Shown: positions 1-12,473 of the stretch, in pieces
How the letters are laid out: every line of letters begins with the position of its first letter
How positions within the stretch are numbered: the first letter of the stretch is position 1
Source: Gnetum montanum
Lineage: Eukaryota > Streptophyta > Gnetopsida > Gnetales > Gnetaceae
Direction: 5' to 3'
Length of the DNA: 64,000 nt
Assembly: GCA_015680685.1 (NCBI GenBank)
Contig: MNCI01020717.1
Span: 69,449-133,448 of the forward strand
Program-made: the position numbers and the translations under genes
The notes under the pieces: generated by a model
Told to the model about the DNA's origin: nothing
Database searches by the model: none
What the model saw: the letters and a program-made list of their open reading frames with translations, nothing else

Positions 1-608
1 AATCCCCCCATGATGTTTTTTGTCTCAGATTCTATCCTCAATTAGTCCTCCTCTGTTGTTCCTTGGAGCTATGTTTTTTATGCTCTTCCTCCATCTCAAT
101 CAATTGGGCTAGGATACCCACATAGATATTGGTTAGAGGTATTTGGTCATTGGGGGAAGGGATGTACTCCTTACCATTACGATGGATGAGTTCAAACCCC
201 CTTTTGGCTTCTGCTTTCAAACATGGAATCAGCATGCTAGCCTGTATTTAGCACAAATGAATTTATATCGATCTTCATTTATGGGTGCAAAATCAAGAAT
301 TTTCCCCTTGACCCTCAAAGATTGCCTACATTTGATGATAGCATGATCTTTGGGATCATAGATCCTCATGGCTTGTTAGCTATGACCTTCTTCAGTGATG
401 GTGAGGAGCAACTTGGTAGATTGCTAGAAAGACATTGTTGTAGTGCTAAAAATGGCTTAAACATGCTATAAAAGGTCAAAATAGAGGTAAATCCTAACAA
501 GTGGAATTCAAAAATGGTCAAAGGAATAAAAAATGATTGAAAATGAATCACTTTCTATAGCTAATAAGTGGGGGATAATGGGGGTTTATCCCTTTACCAA
601 AAATAGAA

Positions 609-882
609 AGTTGGGAACATTGGTGTTAAGCCTCATCCACATTGGCCCACTAACTACCTCTACACTGGGTGTGGCAAGGGGGAAAGGAAGGTAGTGAGAT
701 GATGAATATTTGACACCTTCTAATCAAATGTTGATTAAGAAAGCAATATCTAAAACCAAAATGAAAAGTTGGTAACAAGCTTCACCAATGTTGGCCCACT
801 AACTACCTCTACGCTAGATATGGCAGTGGGGGAAAGAAAGGGGGTGAGATGACAAAAATCTCACTTCTTCTAATCCAATGTT
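609..882 (+). repeat. Imperfect direct repeat, two copies
   Basis: Two copies of about 115-124 bases lie at about 609-732 and 768-882. Both contain TTGGCCCACTAACTACCTCT (an ATTGGCCC variant in the first), a GGTGTGGCAAGG/GATATGGCAGTG stretch, a purine-rich GGGGGAAAG block, GTGAGATGA, and an ending CTTCTAATC.AATGTT. They are separated by about 35 bases of AT-rich sequence. This is a local duplication of unknown origin. Confidence 0.7.
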
Positions 883-2375
883 ACGAGGAAGAAGGCTAAA
901 AACTCAAGTGGAAAGTTTAGTAGTTTCCACTAGGAATTTATTTTGGCATGCTATCAATTTTCTTAGCTTGGAAAGATGTAAGGAAGCTAACTTCCAAAAG
1001 TTGGATGGTTTCCAAAAGGGTTGCACCACCCGCTTTGGCAACTGGAAAAAAGAAATTTTCAGCAAAATGGGAAAGGAGGGGAAAGGTTTCAATGTTGGCC
1101 TTGGGCTGAAAATTCATGGCAACTACTGTGAAAAGTTACCACCCATCCACCTACAACTTCCACGCTGGGTTTTGATTACAGGGGGGATGGATTGCAATGT
1201 TGGTTTTGTGGTAGAAAAATCAGCCAAAATATTTAGATGTAGAACTTGGATGGATGTCCTCCTTCTAGTACCAAGAAAACTATTGCAATTAGAAAAATTG
1301 ATCACTGGAAAGACCTATGAATCTAGTGCAGTAGTCCTCAATTTCAAATCCACAGGACCTCTAAAAAAAGGGATTTAGAATGCCCTAGCCAATCTGGTAG
1401 ATTAACCATGAACTTACAAAATGCAAAATGGAATCATAAAAATAGAATGCTAAAGCTAATAAAAAATGTAAATAATTCACATAAAATAGAGGAATATATT
1501 TTGCACACAAAACCCTAAACTTAAAAATTCATTGAGAAAGAATAAATAGTAAGTTAGAGAAATGTGTATAAATGGTGCTTGAGTGGGTAGTAGGGGGTTC
1601 ACTTGGGCAAGGATTAGGATCCATTGAAGTAGATGCAATTAACTCCATGAGTTGAATGTCCTACCACTCTCGATGATATCAAACCTTCTATGCTACTACT
1701 CTAGATCTGCAACATTGGCTATGGTGAAGGTTGAGAAGTGTGAAGAATCCAAGCTACCTAGGTGCTTTAAGCTAGGTGCTGGGAATCCCATGAGTGCAGT
1801 GTGGAGCTTGAAAATTCAAAAATCCCAAAGGGGGTTACAAAGTCACAAGATCACACTATTTCTACATCAGGTTCAAGAGAATACAAGTGTGGGAACTTGT
1901 AAGAACTATTGAGTGCTTAAAAATGCCCAAGTGTCGAATTGTAAATGAATTATGAAAATTATATAACCAATGCCAACCATAGGGGTTTTCAAAAGTGTGA
2001 AACCTTGAGAAAAATTACTAAACCATGTCAAAAAATTATTGAACCCCTAAATAGTGTTTGAAGTTGGTTCTTATAGGTTTTAGGCCATGAATGATGCTGC
2101 ATAATGGTTGTAATTTGGCTACATAATGGCTGCAAATTGGTTGCCAAATTGCTATAAATTTTTTCCTCATACAGGTAAAATGGGTGCCCAAATTTGGGGG
2201 TTTACTATATATAATAAGTGCCTCCCCCTATGGACATTCCATTTACTATAAATAGTAATGGGGGCACAGCTTCTACACTAAAGATAAATCTTCCATGCTA
2301 AGCCTTCTATCATCCTTGCTCAAGTGGTTGGTCAACATTGGGGTGCATGGAGTGTTGAAATCTAGCTTTTGTAGC

Positions 2376-2460
2376 TTCCACACTAGGGGCATGTAGTTTC
2401 CATGCTAGGGGAAAAGTTCCCAAGCTGAGGGGACACCGCCCACTCCTCCACACTAGGGGT
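2376..2460 (+). repeat. Short irregular repeat, TTCCACACTAGGGG units
   Basis: Four related units follow each other: TTCCACACTAGGGG, TTTCCATGCTAGGGG, TTCCCAAGCTGAGGGG and CTCCACACTAGGGG, about 20-27 bases apart. Related strings (CTCTACACTGGG, CTCTACGCTAG, CTTCCACGCTGGG) occur at about 660, 810 and 1158. The unit is therefore dispersed through the first 2.5 kb. Function unknown. Confidence 0.55.
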
Positions 2461-2786
2461 AGGTGAGATTTATCTCCTTGCAAGTGTTTCCAACATAGAA
2501 AAATGTATAGCACTAATAAAACCCATCAAATTTCCATTTTTGGCATTCCAAAAGGCATTTCTAACACCCCACTTCCAAGCCCACATATATACACTAGGTG
2601 AATTTTTTCACTTGGAAAATGAGGTTTTTACCACTTATGAGGCATTTTTAGCCTCAAAACCATGGAATATGTCAAATTCCCTTTCATAGATTACAATCTT
2701 CACATTTACAATGAAGTTTTGCCTCAAGTTTCATGGGGTGAAAGCTACATAAAGAAATTTAGCTATACAAATTTTTGTGGTGTTTC

Positions 2787-3130
2787 ACCTAAAACCTTCC
2801 TCCTTTGGAAAAGAGTAATATTATATTAGAGTTAGTAGGCCAATCCATCATTGTTCCTTTGGAATTGGTAGAAGACATCATGACCATCATTTGTGGGTGG
2901 TCATATCCTACTAATTTTCTAGTAATTCATGAGGAGAACAATAAGAGGGGCTTTCCTATTATTATGGGAAGAGCATGGCTAAGTACTATTGATTCATAGT
3001 TAGGGATGAGATCTCTCCTTGGAAATTTTCAAGGAGAATGAATTTAGTAAGATTGAGAAAAAGCTTATTTCATGCATCACATACAGTGACACAGGGTTCC
3101 ATTGTGTGTAAAAACTATGTTTCATAAATA
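2787..3130 (+). pseudogene. E0 protease (C-terminal part), decayed
   Basis: A retropepsin-type protease would cleave the Gag-Pol polyprotein inside virus-like particles. The open part at 2805-2999 carries LVEDI, CGWSYPTNFLVI and PIIMGRAWLSTID, which recur in the proteases of E2-E6. The N-terminal part with the catalytic DSG motif is absent because the element is truncated here. A stop follows STIDS, and recognisable sequence (SCITYSDTG) continues to about 3110. Confidence 0.8.
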
Positions 3131-3255
3131 GCACATCACTTAAAGCATGCAATCAGTGTGTAGAGGTCATAGAAACTCAAAGGTTCTTGTAAGTAGAAGC
3201 CACTAAATAGAAAGGCACTTAGTGGCTAACAACTGATAGAGAGGCTAAATCAACA

Positions 3256-4200
3256 ATGTGCATGAAACTAGCCAAGAGCCTCACAAGCTCTTACGTAGAG
3301 AGCATGGATCAATTGAAGCAGATCCATTGCCAACTCTCTAATGAGCAAGGTGAAATCAATTGGGAAGAGTTGGAGATCCTTGAGACCTTCAAGGAGAAGC
3401 TCCTTATGTTAAAGGATTTCCTTTTTAAAATAGAATATGCATTTCTAAATAATGGCAAGCCGATAATCATCAATGTCACTCTTGCTCCTTTGCAAAAAAA
3501 GAAATTGTTGGAATTTGTTAACAAATGGCCAATAGTCTTTGCTTAGTCATATTACAAGCTCACTAGAATTGATCTAAGGATATTCTAGCATAGAATATAT
3601 ATAGACTACTCCATCAAACCAAAGAGGTAGCTACAGAGACGCTTGAAACCAAAGCTCAAGCAGATCGTCAAGGAGGAGATTAAACAACTCCTCAATGTGG
3701 GGTTTATTACTCCATTATTGATCGCAAGTGGGTTATCCCACTTGTTATAGTGCCAAAGAAATAAGTAAAGTGGGGAGTCTATATAAACTTCAAGCTATTA
3801 AACATGGCAACTTATAAATATCACTTTCCATTACCATTTGTGGACCAAGTGTCAGATATGATTGTAGGGCATTGCTACTATAGCTTTCTGGATCGTTATA
3901 GTGGCTATAACTAAATCCATATTATTCTAGAGGACCAGGTGAAGATGATAATCACAAGTCCTTGGAAAAATTTTTCTCATAGGAAGATTCCCTTTGGCCT
4001 ATGCAATGCTTCTACTACATCCCAATGGTTGGTCCTCAACATCTTTTAACAAAAACTCAGTAGTAAGGTAGAAGTCTTCATGGATGACTTCTCTACCTGT
4101 AGGGCTACCTTTGAGCAAGCCTTGGACTATCTTAAGTGCTTCAAAAATGTGTAGAAACTTTCTTGAGGCTTAATTGGCAAAAGAGTAATTTGATGATCTA
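3256..4200 (+). pseudogene. E0 linker and reverse transcriptase, decayed
   Basis: RT copies the element RNA into DNA. The frame 3256-3546 begins MCMKLAKS and covers the protease-RT linker up to NKWPIVFA. RT follows with LKPKLKQIVKEEIKQLL, a degenerate GYN block and the catalytic VEVFMDDF at 4068-4091. Canonical plant Ty3/gypsy RT has Y/F-x-D-D here, so the residues are present. Many CAA/CAG/CGA codons have become stops and frameshifts are present. Confidence 0.87.
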
Positions 4201-4439
4201 AGAGGGAATTATCTTGGGGCACCAAATTTTAACAAAGGGAATCAAGATAAACCCAAAAAAAGTAAGGGCCATCCAAGGAATAACCAAATAACCAGAGACT
4301 ATCAAAGATATGTGGTCATTCCTTGGACACACTAGTTACTACAGCTGCTTCATCAAGAACTTATTAAAGATCACTAAACCAGTAGTGAAGTTAATAAAGA
4401 AAAATGCATCGTTCATATAGACTAAGGAATGCAAGCATG

Positions 4440-4890
4440 CATTATAGCACCTTCAGTATAAGCTTGTAGAAACTCACATTCTATGAGCACCAGATTGGTC
4501 CAAACCATTCCATATCATGATGAATGCATCAAACTACACCTTGGAAACCGTGCTAACATAGATGGATGATCAGAAACATCCATACTACATCCACTATGTA
4601 AGCAAGAATGTTTTGGGTACATAACTTAACTATACCATCACCAAAAAGGAGCTTGTGGTAGTAATGTATGCATTGGAGAAATTTAGGCACTATGTGCTTG
4701 AATATAAGGTATTTATACATACCGACCATAGTGTTATCCCATTCCTAATGAATAAGCCAATCGTGAGCCCCTATACCATACGGTGGCTAGTAATCCTTTA
4801 AGAGTTTAATCTCACAATCATGGACCACAAGGGAACTGAGAATGTGATCGTTGACCACTTATCTTAGTTACGATGGTATAGTAAGAAGGA
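4440..4890 (+). pseudogene. E0 RNase H, decayed
   Basis: RNase H removes the RNA strand during reverse transcription. Visible motifs are the KEL..VMYALEKFRHYVL segment near 4650, FIHTDHSVIPFLMNK near 4710-4760 and DHKGTENVIVDHLS near 4825-4865. The order RT-RNase H-integrase is diagnostic of Ty3/gypsy rather than Ty1/copia. In-frame stops (for example within QEFNL and after LS) make it inactive. Confidence 0.85.
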
Positions 4891-5079
4891 GGAGATCCCA
4901 CTATTAGATTAATTTCCTGATGAACTCCTCTTTGTTGGTGCTATCAATGAACAAGACTCCAAAGGCATGAACTAGTACAGCAACATCCTTTCCTATCTAC
5001 TCACATAAAAGATGGCATAGGAGTGGGACCACAAGAAGAAATAATAGTTTCTTTACCAAGCTAAACATTTCATGGAGAT

Positions 5080-6319
5080 CAATCACAACCTCTACAAGGT
5101 TTGTCCAAATGACCTGGCACAATGGTGTGTACTTGATGCTAATTAACTTTGAGTCCTTCAGGATGCTCATGAACACCCTTGTGGGGGCCATTATGCTGGG
5201 AGGAGAATGACCATTAAGATCCTTATGGCAAAATATTATGGGCCCATAATCTTCAGGGATGTCCATCACTTCTTCTTCTCCTATGATAGATGTTAATGTG
5301 ATGGAGGGATGATGGGGCATATGGAAGGGCCTCAATAGTGGATCTAACTACTAGATAATTTTGATCTTTTGGGGATCAATTTCATGGGGCCCATCACCCC
5401 TATTTCTAATAGAAAGGGCTATATTATTATTGCTATTGACTACTACACAAAATAGGCTAAAGCTACAACCATCATTGACTGTTCATCATCTACAACAACC
5501 CAATTTGTACAACAAAATGTTGTAAATAGGTTTGGTGTGCCATATGCACATATTTCTAATAATGGTACACATTTCACAGATGCCACTTTTCACAAGCTCA
5601 TGCAACACATGGGGGTTGAACATAAATTAATAACTCCATATCACCCCCCAAGCCAACAATCAAGCTGACATCACCAATAGGAAAATAACCAAAATACTAA
5701 CTCACATAGTAAATATAGGAAGGATTGGAATAGGAAACTCAATGATGCCCTTTGGGCATATTATTCAACATGGAAACTTCTTATTGGGTACTCTTCCTAT
5801 GAGTTAGTGTACGAAAAATTGCCAACACTTCCCATCCAAGTTGAACTTTATATACTTTCAACTACATGTGACATGGAATTGGACCTAAGTCTAGCATAAA
5901 AAGAAAGATTAATGAACCTCAATGTGCTAGACAAGAATCAATTGGTGGCCCTATCATCAAACTAAGTGCACAAGATACATAGTAAATAATGCCATAATCT
6001 CAAGATTAGGAAGGCAAATTTTTAACGAGAAGACAAGGTGCTCTACTAGAATCCCATGCATGTACCTCAATGAATAAAATTTTAAACACTATGGAAGGAT
6101 CCTTACACCATCTATGAAACTTTTTTGTCTAGGTCCATGATGATCTACCACCCTGATAGCCCAAATAAAATATTATTAGTGAATATCTTGCAACTAAAAC
6201 CTTTCCATGAATCACAAGTAACTAATGGGACAAATGCCTCAATTGATGGCCATCACACTTGATCTTTTAGATCTTTCCCTTCAACCTTAGTTGTGGAAAA
6301 GATGGCTATTCACCTTTTC
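5080..6319 (+). pseudogene. E0 integrase, decayed
   Basis: Integrase inserts the cDNA into host DNA. The core reads DLLGINFMGPITP near 5355-5400, TTQFVQQNVVNRFGVP near 5500-5540 and ISNNGTHF at 5552-5575, then a frameshifted YHPP..Q block. The second catalytic acidic residue (normally Asp in ISDxGxHF) is Asn at 5558-5560. The C-terminal part runs through DLSLA, LKPFHES and the SFRSFPSTLV region to about 6319, where homology to E2 stops. No chromodomain is visible. Confidence 0.83.
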
Positions 6320-6356
6320 GTATGTCAAAATCTTAAGAAAAATGAAGAACATATAA

Positions 6357-7464
6357 TGTTGTAGAATGTGATGTTTTTAAAGGGCATGAAGAAGAGCTCA
6401 AAGATTGATACCTACAAAGAGCTCTCTAAGTGGAGAATACAAGAACTAAAGGGAACATGGATAAGTAAGAAGATGTCTAAGTGAAAACTATAAGGACACA
6501 AGGAAGCATGGACAAGTAAAGAAGACTACCAGCCAAAAGAAGATGCTCCAGTGATGGAGAGGAAGCTAAATCAAAAAGAGAAAGCCTAAGAAATCAAAGT
6601 TCAAAAGCTAAGAAGACAACTCCTAGAAGTAGAAGATGTCTTGGCTAAAGTGGAGTTCACTCAGAGAAGACATCTCCCAGAAATAGAAGACACCTCCTTT
6701 CAAGAGAAGACATCTCCATAGAGACATCCCAAATTCAAAAGAGACGTCTCCCTAAAATTAAATTCAATTTCAGAGAGACATCCCAATCTCGAAGGAGACA
6801 TCTACACTAGTTGTTAGATAGTTGTTGCATAAATTTTGAGGTGAATTTTAAAACTCTGAGGCTATAAGAAAACTTCATTTTTTTGGGTATTGTGAAAGTA
6901 ATTGTGCATGAATTTTCACTATCAAAGAAATCATTGTATATTTTACTTGTGTACTTCATTTGTAAAATCATTTGCTTGATTAATTATAGAATTATGCCTT
7001 CAAAGTACAAGGATATATAATTTAAGTTACATTCTTTCCTTGTGATTTTATCTCTCTTGTAGCTCTGTGGGGTTGATGTGCTTCTTACATGAAGGCATCA
7101 TCATTAAGCTTGTCAAGATCCTACGTAATTGAGTGTTTGTACAACATTAAAATACTCCAAAGTGAAGCTCAATTTGTAAAGGTTCTAGGATCCTTGAAAC
7201 CACATTCTAAGCTTGTCAGGACATTACAAGGTTGAGTGGTTTTACCGAAACAAAACACTCCAAAGCAAACCTTATAGCTTGTACAGTGTGTGATGCCCTT
7301 CAAACCACATTTTTGAGAAACAAAAGTCTAGAGGTGTGTAAGGATTCTACCCTTCAAGTATGGATGTACCCAAGTTGGGGAACCATGTAAAAATTAAGTG
7401 TGGGTTTTATGGCTATTAATTTTTGTTTGGGGAACTTATTCATCCCCCCTTTCTAAGTTCAACA
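6357..7464 (+). mobile_element. Solo-LTR-like insert in E0
   Basis: E2-like sequence breaks off near 6319 and resumes near 7472. The insert has copia-style LTR ends: TGTTG at 6357 and CAACA at 7460-7464, preceded by CCCCCCTTTCTAAGTT as in many SIRE/Maximus-type LTRs. No tRNA-Met primer site follows, so it is a solo LTR if this reading is right. An array of AGACATCT-type words lies at about 6460-6810 and a TATA-like TATAAGAA at 6863. I found no matching 5-base target duplication, and about 40 bases to its left remain unexplained. Confidence 0.5.
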
Positions 7465-9319
7465 ATCCTCAATGACCATCCATGCTAAGATTCTACAAAG
7501 TGGCTCCTCAATTTTTCACTTGTTTGTTTTACATCATCTTTACTAAATTTTCAATGTTCTTGGGTATTTTATAATTTTTTCTATATTTTTTTATTTAAAT
7601 TTTTCTTACATTTCTTTATTTTTCTTTATTGCCACCAAGACTTTGGTGCCAACTACAATTGCTAATTGATGGTGGTTTGTAACTTCGTTGATTATTTAAT
7701 TGCAAATGATTGGATTTCATTTTAGAATTTTGACATTTACTAATGGAACATTAATTCTTCTCATGATAACAAGTAGTCAGTCCACATCATTCACCACTCC
7801 ACACAACTCTATAATGTTTCCTCATTTTGGAAATATGAGGTCCCTTCTTAATAATAACTTAAAATGAGTTGGTGACCTTGGTACTTTCTAAACTTGAAAT
7901 GAATTAAATGGATGAATAAGGGTGTGACTTTAAGGGGATTTATCACTTTTGTACTTGCCTGTCATCTAGGGTTGCATGAGTATTTCCATGGATTTCTCAT
8001 CATTCTTCCATCAACTAATAAATAGGAAGCAATGTCTTTGCATGGTGTGGTTCCCATTTGAAAAAACACCAACAATGAGAATTCAAAGCATATCCTTTAG
8101 ACAAAATAATGGGCTATAAGCACATGTTACCCATGCCTAAAGGCACTCCTCTACCTAAGGCCCTTTTCACTTCTTGCTTCTTGTTTCTTCTTTCTTTGAA
8201 ATGGTGAGTGATCTATAGGGATGTTCTTATACCTTGGAGGGTGGAATGGTCTAATGTGTCAATGTGAAGTCATTGGAAGTGGACGATCTTGATTCGGACT
8301 AATGAAGAAAGTTCTTGGTCATATTAATCATATCTTCCACAAGGAACTTCATGGGACCAACATGTGAAACTCCATTCCATACTCTCTCTCTCCCACCTAT
8401 TCTTTCCATGTACCACCTCATTACCTTTTCTCATGAATGTCTCAATGGGTTGGTTTAGTAAACAGTTGAAATTCTATGATGATTTCTTTTGTGATTTTAT
8501 TTTTAACAATCCATAACCATTAATCATCCTAGAGGCCCATAAAATCCTTAGATTGAGGGCATGCAAGGGCATTAAGGGCACGAGCCTACTATGGGGAGGA
8601 TCCACTTACATACTCCTTGGTTGGAATGGTTAAACTCCTTATCCATCTTGCTTTCAAACTTTATGTTTTCCACCACCATGCATTCAATTTTTGCATTCCT
8701 TGGCACATAAATCTCATAAGAAATCTCCATTTGACACATATTTCCAAGCCCTCTTCAAGTATTCCTCATTATCTAGGCTTTTTTGGCTTTCTCTAAACTT
8801 CAATTTCATACAAAAACTCTTTGTTTTTCCTTTTTTTTTAATCTGAAAAATTTTCATTTTTAGCTGCGTCAACGCATCCCTATTGACATAGCCTAATGCA
8901 TTTACACATCTCCATTAATGTAGCATAAAAATCCTATAAATATGCATCTACACTTTAAAATTTCTCACATTTTCCTTCAAACACCAAGGGAGCTTTTGTT
9001 GTTTTTAGAGCCCAAAACCTTCTAGAGCCCGTAACTTCCTAACTACCTATTCAAATCTACCCATTCTTTGACCCTACAACTATTGGAGGTGAGATTTACA
9101 TCATGGGGGCCACAAAGTAATGGTTTTTGATAGAAAATTTTTCTAACTCCCACATGGTTTAACTAATAAAATAATATTAAATATCACAAATTCATCCAAG
9201 TTAAACCTCACCAACAAACTCAAGTAGCCAATACAATAAAATAATAAGAAAATAATATTAAAATAATCAATTTACCATTATCACAACTTAGCTTAAGTGT
9301 AACTAACTAATGAGACAAG
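7465..9319 (+). other. E0 3' noncoding region after pol
   Basis: No coding potential is seen. Blocks shared with the younger elements appear in the same order: a T-rich stretch, GTGTGACTTTAAGGGGATTT near 7920, GTCTTTGCATGGTGTGGTT near 8034, the conserved GGGCATTAAGGGC block at 8567-8607, and a CATGGGGG motif near 9103. An extra segment with CATTGAC/GTCAACG words near 8870-8930 resembles the U3 of its own LTR and also occurs in E6. Confidence 0.75.
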
Positions 9320-9380
9320 GTATCAAAGTATTAAAAGTTACACATAAAATGCTAATCCTTAGCTATGTTTGTGATCACAG
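9320..9380 (+). promoter_or_regulatory. E0 candidate intron before downstream ORF
   Basis: GACAAG|GTATC marks a possible donor at 9320 and GATCACAG|ATG an acceptor at 9379-9380, just before the first ATG of the downstream ORF. The same arrangement, with 60-61 bases between GT and AG, is seen in E1, E2, E3 and E4. Athila-type elements are known to express their post-pol ORF from spliced RNA. Splicing here is inferred only. Confidence 0.4.
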
Positions 9381-12240
9381 ATGATGCCAAAAAGGATACT
9401 GGAAGGAGAACTATCTAGACCACAGGAGAAGCTGCCATAAGGGGGAAGGGGCTAGTAGGCACAATTTCCCCAAGAAGATGAGGTAGAAACACATGTTATA
9501 AGACCTTTTCAAGAGAAGCCTGAAGTGAAATCTATCCATCAAATTCCCACTGTAAAAATAGGCCAATCCAGGTAAGATGAAGTGTCAATTCCTAGACCAA
9601 ACTTGGAGGTCATCTTAACTGAGGCTTGATTAAGGAAAATTTACTCTAAGGAGGTCCAAAGTGTGGTTCTCCAAGAACTTAACTTTGATCCCTTCTTAGA
9701 CATGGTGCTAGAATAGGTGAAAACACAACTGTAAGCCTCTTCCATGTAGCGTATCCTCACTTCCAATGGAAAGTCGTACATGGGAGAGACGTACCTCTTC
9801 TAGAATAATAAACAACCAAATGTCATGGTCAAGATCAAGGACATCTGTGTGTCCTATTTTTTCAAGGCCATTTAAGAGGCCCTTAGGTTGCTTAATAGTG
9901 AGGCAAATTTGATAGAGATTTCAATGCAGGCACACTCAAACATCAAAAAGGAATTGGTCCAACAATGCTATGGAGTGGACCATAAGGAGTATGGTCTACT
10001 CACCAAGGCAAAGAGGGCTTACTTCAAAATTGTAACCTATCACTTATATCCAATGGTGAGGTCAAGCAAGATCACCACCTTCTCTGCCCATGTGTGTGCC
10101 ACTCTAAGTGGAAAGTTCCCAATTAGCCTCCCACAACTTATCTTCATAGAGATGGAGAAAATATTTAAAGAGAATGAGCATGGAAGGAAGATACTTCCCT
10201 TTCCTTACCTCATTAAAAAACTTTGTAGAAAGGGAGGGATAGCCTGTTACATCAACAACATGCTTCATCCTATTCCTGTCACATTCTAGTAGGAGATGAT
10301 GAAGGATAAGGCACATGTTAAGTTTCAAGAAGAGGAGTAGCCATCACCATCACCACCTACTCAAGAAATAATGTTGGAGGAACATGCTACGATTGAGTGC
10401 ATGCAAAAGCTCTATGAGAAACACCTATAGCAATAGCAGGAAGGACCAAGTGGTCGGGAACCTTCAATCTACCAGCTAGCTTTGAGTTATTTCAATGAAG
10501 TAGCTTGAACAATAAGTGGGTTTGAAGAGACTACATCGTTGTTTTCCACACAAAAAATGCTGGTGTCTACAAGATCAAATTTGAGTGCCTGAGAAGTGAT
10601 GGTATACGTCCTTGGGCATCAAAAATTCCTAGAGATCTTTGAAAATGCCACCACTTTCTCAATCTACCTAGAGGAGGATGATGAGGTAACTATTCTGGTG
10701 ATGCAGCATCATGGATAAGAAACAATAGTAAAGGTGGTGGCCGATCATGTAGCTAAGGCATTGAACACTCCTATGGTGGCCATGCTAGACATTGTTGCAC
10801 TCTGAGATGTGCAAACATCTACAGGAGTAGGCAATGTAAGGCTAAACACAGTCCAACATGAGGAGGTGTTGAACCAACTAGTGGAAACTAAGCAACTACT
10901 TCTAGAGATCTTCAATCTTCCAGAAAAAAGATCACTACAATCTAGTTAAAGCTACTAGAGGTCAAGGGCAAGCTCCTCATTGCAAACGCCCAACCTAAGG
11001 TAGCCACAACTAAAAATTGATCATTAGCTACCAAAGCTATAGAATTGAGAGCCCTCTTGACCAATCCCATCATTCTTAGCCAAGAAATTACATGATATGA
11101 AGCTTTCTTATAGCTTCAAAACAAACTCAAAGATACTAAGAATGTAAAAATGATAGTGATCTTTGATGCATCCTAATTAGAGGCCATGGCCTTCAACACT
11201 GATAGGGACTTATCACAAGTTTGCAAGGAGAATCTTAGTCTAACGAAGGACATTCATTACTAACAAAATTTTGAGGCATAAAAGGATCAATGGTGGAATT
11301 TATGTGACAACAAAAATAGCAACTTTCTAAGGTAAACATGGACCTGAGAAGGTTTGTAACCAAAAATTGACATCTCAAATTGGAGGAATTCTATGCCCTT
11401 CACCAAAAAATAGCAATTGAGGTAGCCACCTAGAAGAATGAGGTTCTAAAATTTGAACATGTCAAGAATCATTATAGGAATCAAGTTTAGCTCCTCAAAG
11501 AGGTGAATGAAAAAGAGATTCAACTAGAAAAGGAAAAAATGAATAAGGCCCTCTAACAACTGCACCAAAGAGGCAATGTATGGCAACCAATCTTCGATGA
11601 ATTGAATGCCTACAACAAAGCTAAAATCTTCTTGAAGGAGTTGCAAATTGAAGAGATGACAAAGTATATGAAGCTAACCAACCTTCGTTATGCAAACTTT
11701 GTAGTAATGATAACAAGAAGGTCATTGTTAAAGTTGGAAAAATAGGAGGCCAACTCATATCTCCTCTGTGAGATGGAGTTCAAGCATCATAAGGACATAA
11801 GGAAAAGCTGGAAATAGCAAATGTAGAGCTTGAAGTTGTTAGGAGCTAATTCATAGACCAATAATCAGTTGCTGAGAGCTTGGCGAAAAGGATTAATGAC
11901 TACCAGGAACTATAAAATATTATTAGGACATTTGATATCAAACAAAAATAATTTAAGGCCTAGTTTGTCAATGTCAAATATTTGTTCCCCACAATGCCCT
12001 CTCCATGGGATGTTCCTATACTAGCACACATTGGTGATGCCATGTGAACTATGTATGACCCATAGAAAGGAGGAGAAGATGAAGGCATTGCTAGATGTCT
12101 TTCAAATTTTTCTAGAAGTAGTAGCTATAGTAAGACAGCCATAGCCACTACTCAACCTCAACCATCATTGCCACGAGCACTGGAGATTGGAGAAGGTCCT
12201 TCAACATCCCAGGAGCCTTGACCTCCTAGCATTGTCTAAT
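9381..12240 (+). pseudogene. E0 downstream ORF (post-pol), decayed
   Basis: A coding-like region lies between pol and the 3' LTR. One frame can be followed from ATG 9381 to beyond 10490. It is broken mainly by TAA/TAG/TGA where CAA/CAG/CGA is expected, and is open from 9888 to 10289. The part GKFPISLPQLIFIEMEKIF followed by LPFPYLIKKL resembles the 'putative plant transposon protein' domain found in ORFs of Athila/Tat-like elements; this match is from memory. The later part (about 10900-12100) is Lys/Glu-rich and could form coiled coil. A homologous copy is present in E6 (13640-15240, minus). Function is unknown; post-pol ORFs in this branch are sometimes called env-like. Confidence 0.65.
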
Positions 12241-12473
12241 CTTCTCTTCATCTTTGGTCATCACAAGATTTCTAGTAGTCTAGTTTTGCAAGGATCTTCA
12301 ATTTTATTTTTCTAAACATCCATTTTTGTAATCATTGTAAATTTGTACAATCAAGCACTTAGAGTTAGTTAGTGAGTTAATCAATCTCTGGTTCTATACC
12401 TTCCAAATTTTGTAACAAACTTGATCCTACTTTTGTTTACTCAAGGATAATTTTTCAATCAGTCTTGAGGGTA

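Larger units (their letters stand above)
1..2786. other. Unassigned decayed region
   Basis: I could not assign this stretch to any element. It has no long convincing gene. Short open frames exist on both strands, for example 38-235 minus (a charged 65-residue peptide) and 878-1378 plus (166 residues), but none has a motif I recognise. It holds an imperfect direct repeat (609-882), a cluster of short repeats (2376-2460), a TATA-like hairpin near 2218-2268 and an AATAAA at about 2514. Homology to E0 begins abruptly at about 2787. It is probably an old, unrecognised transposable-element remnant. Confidence 0.4.

Noticed and set aside
878-1378. 166-residue plus-strand open frame
   Set aside because: Frames are open on the opposite strand too (904-1092, 1123-1305), no motif is recognisable, and it overlaps the local repeat words. 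Probably chance openness.
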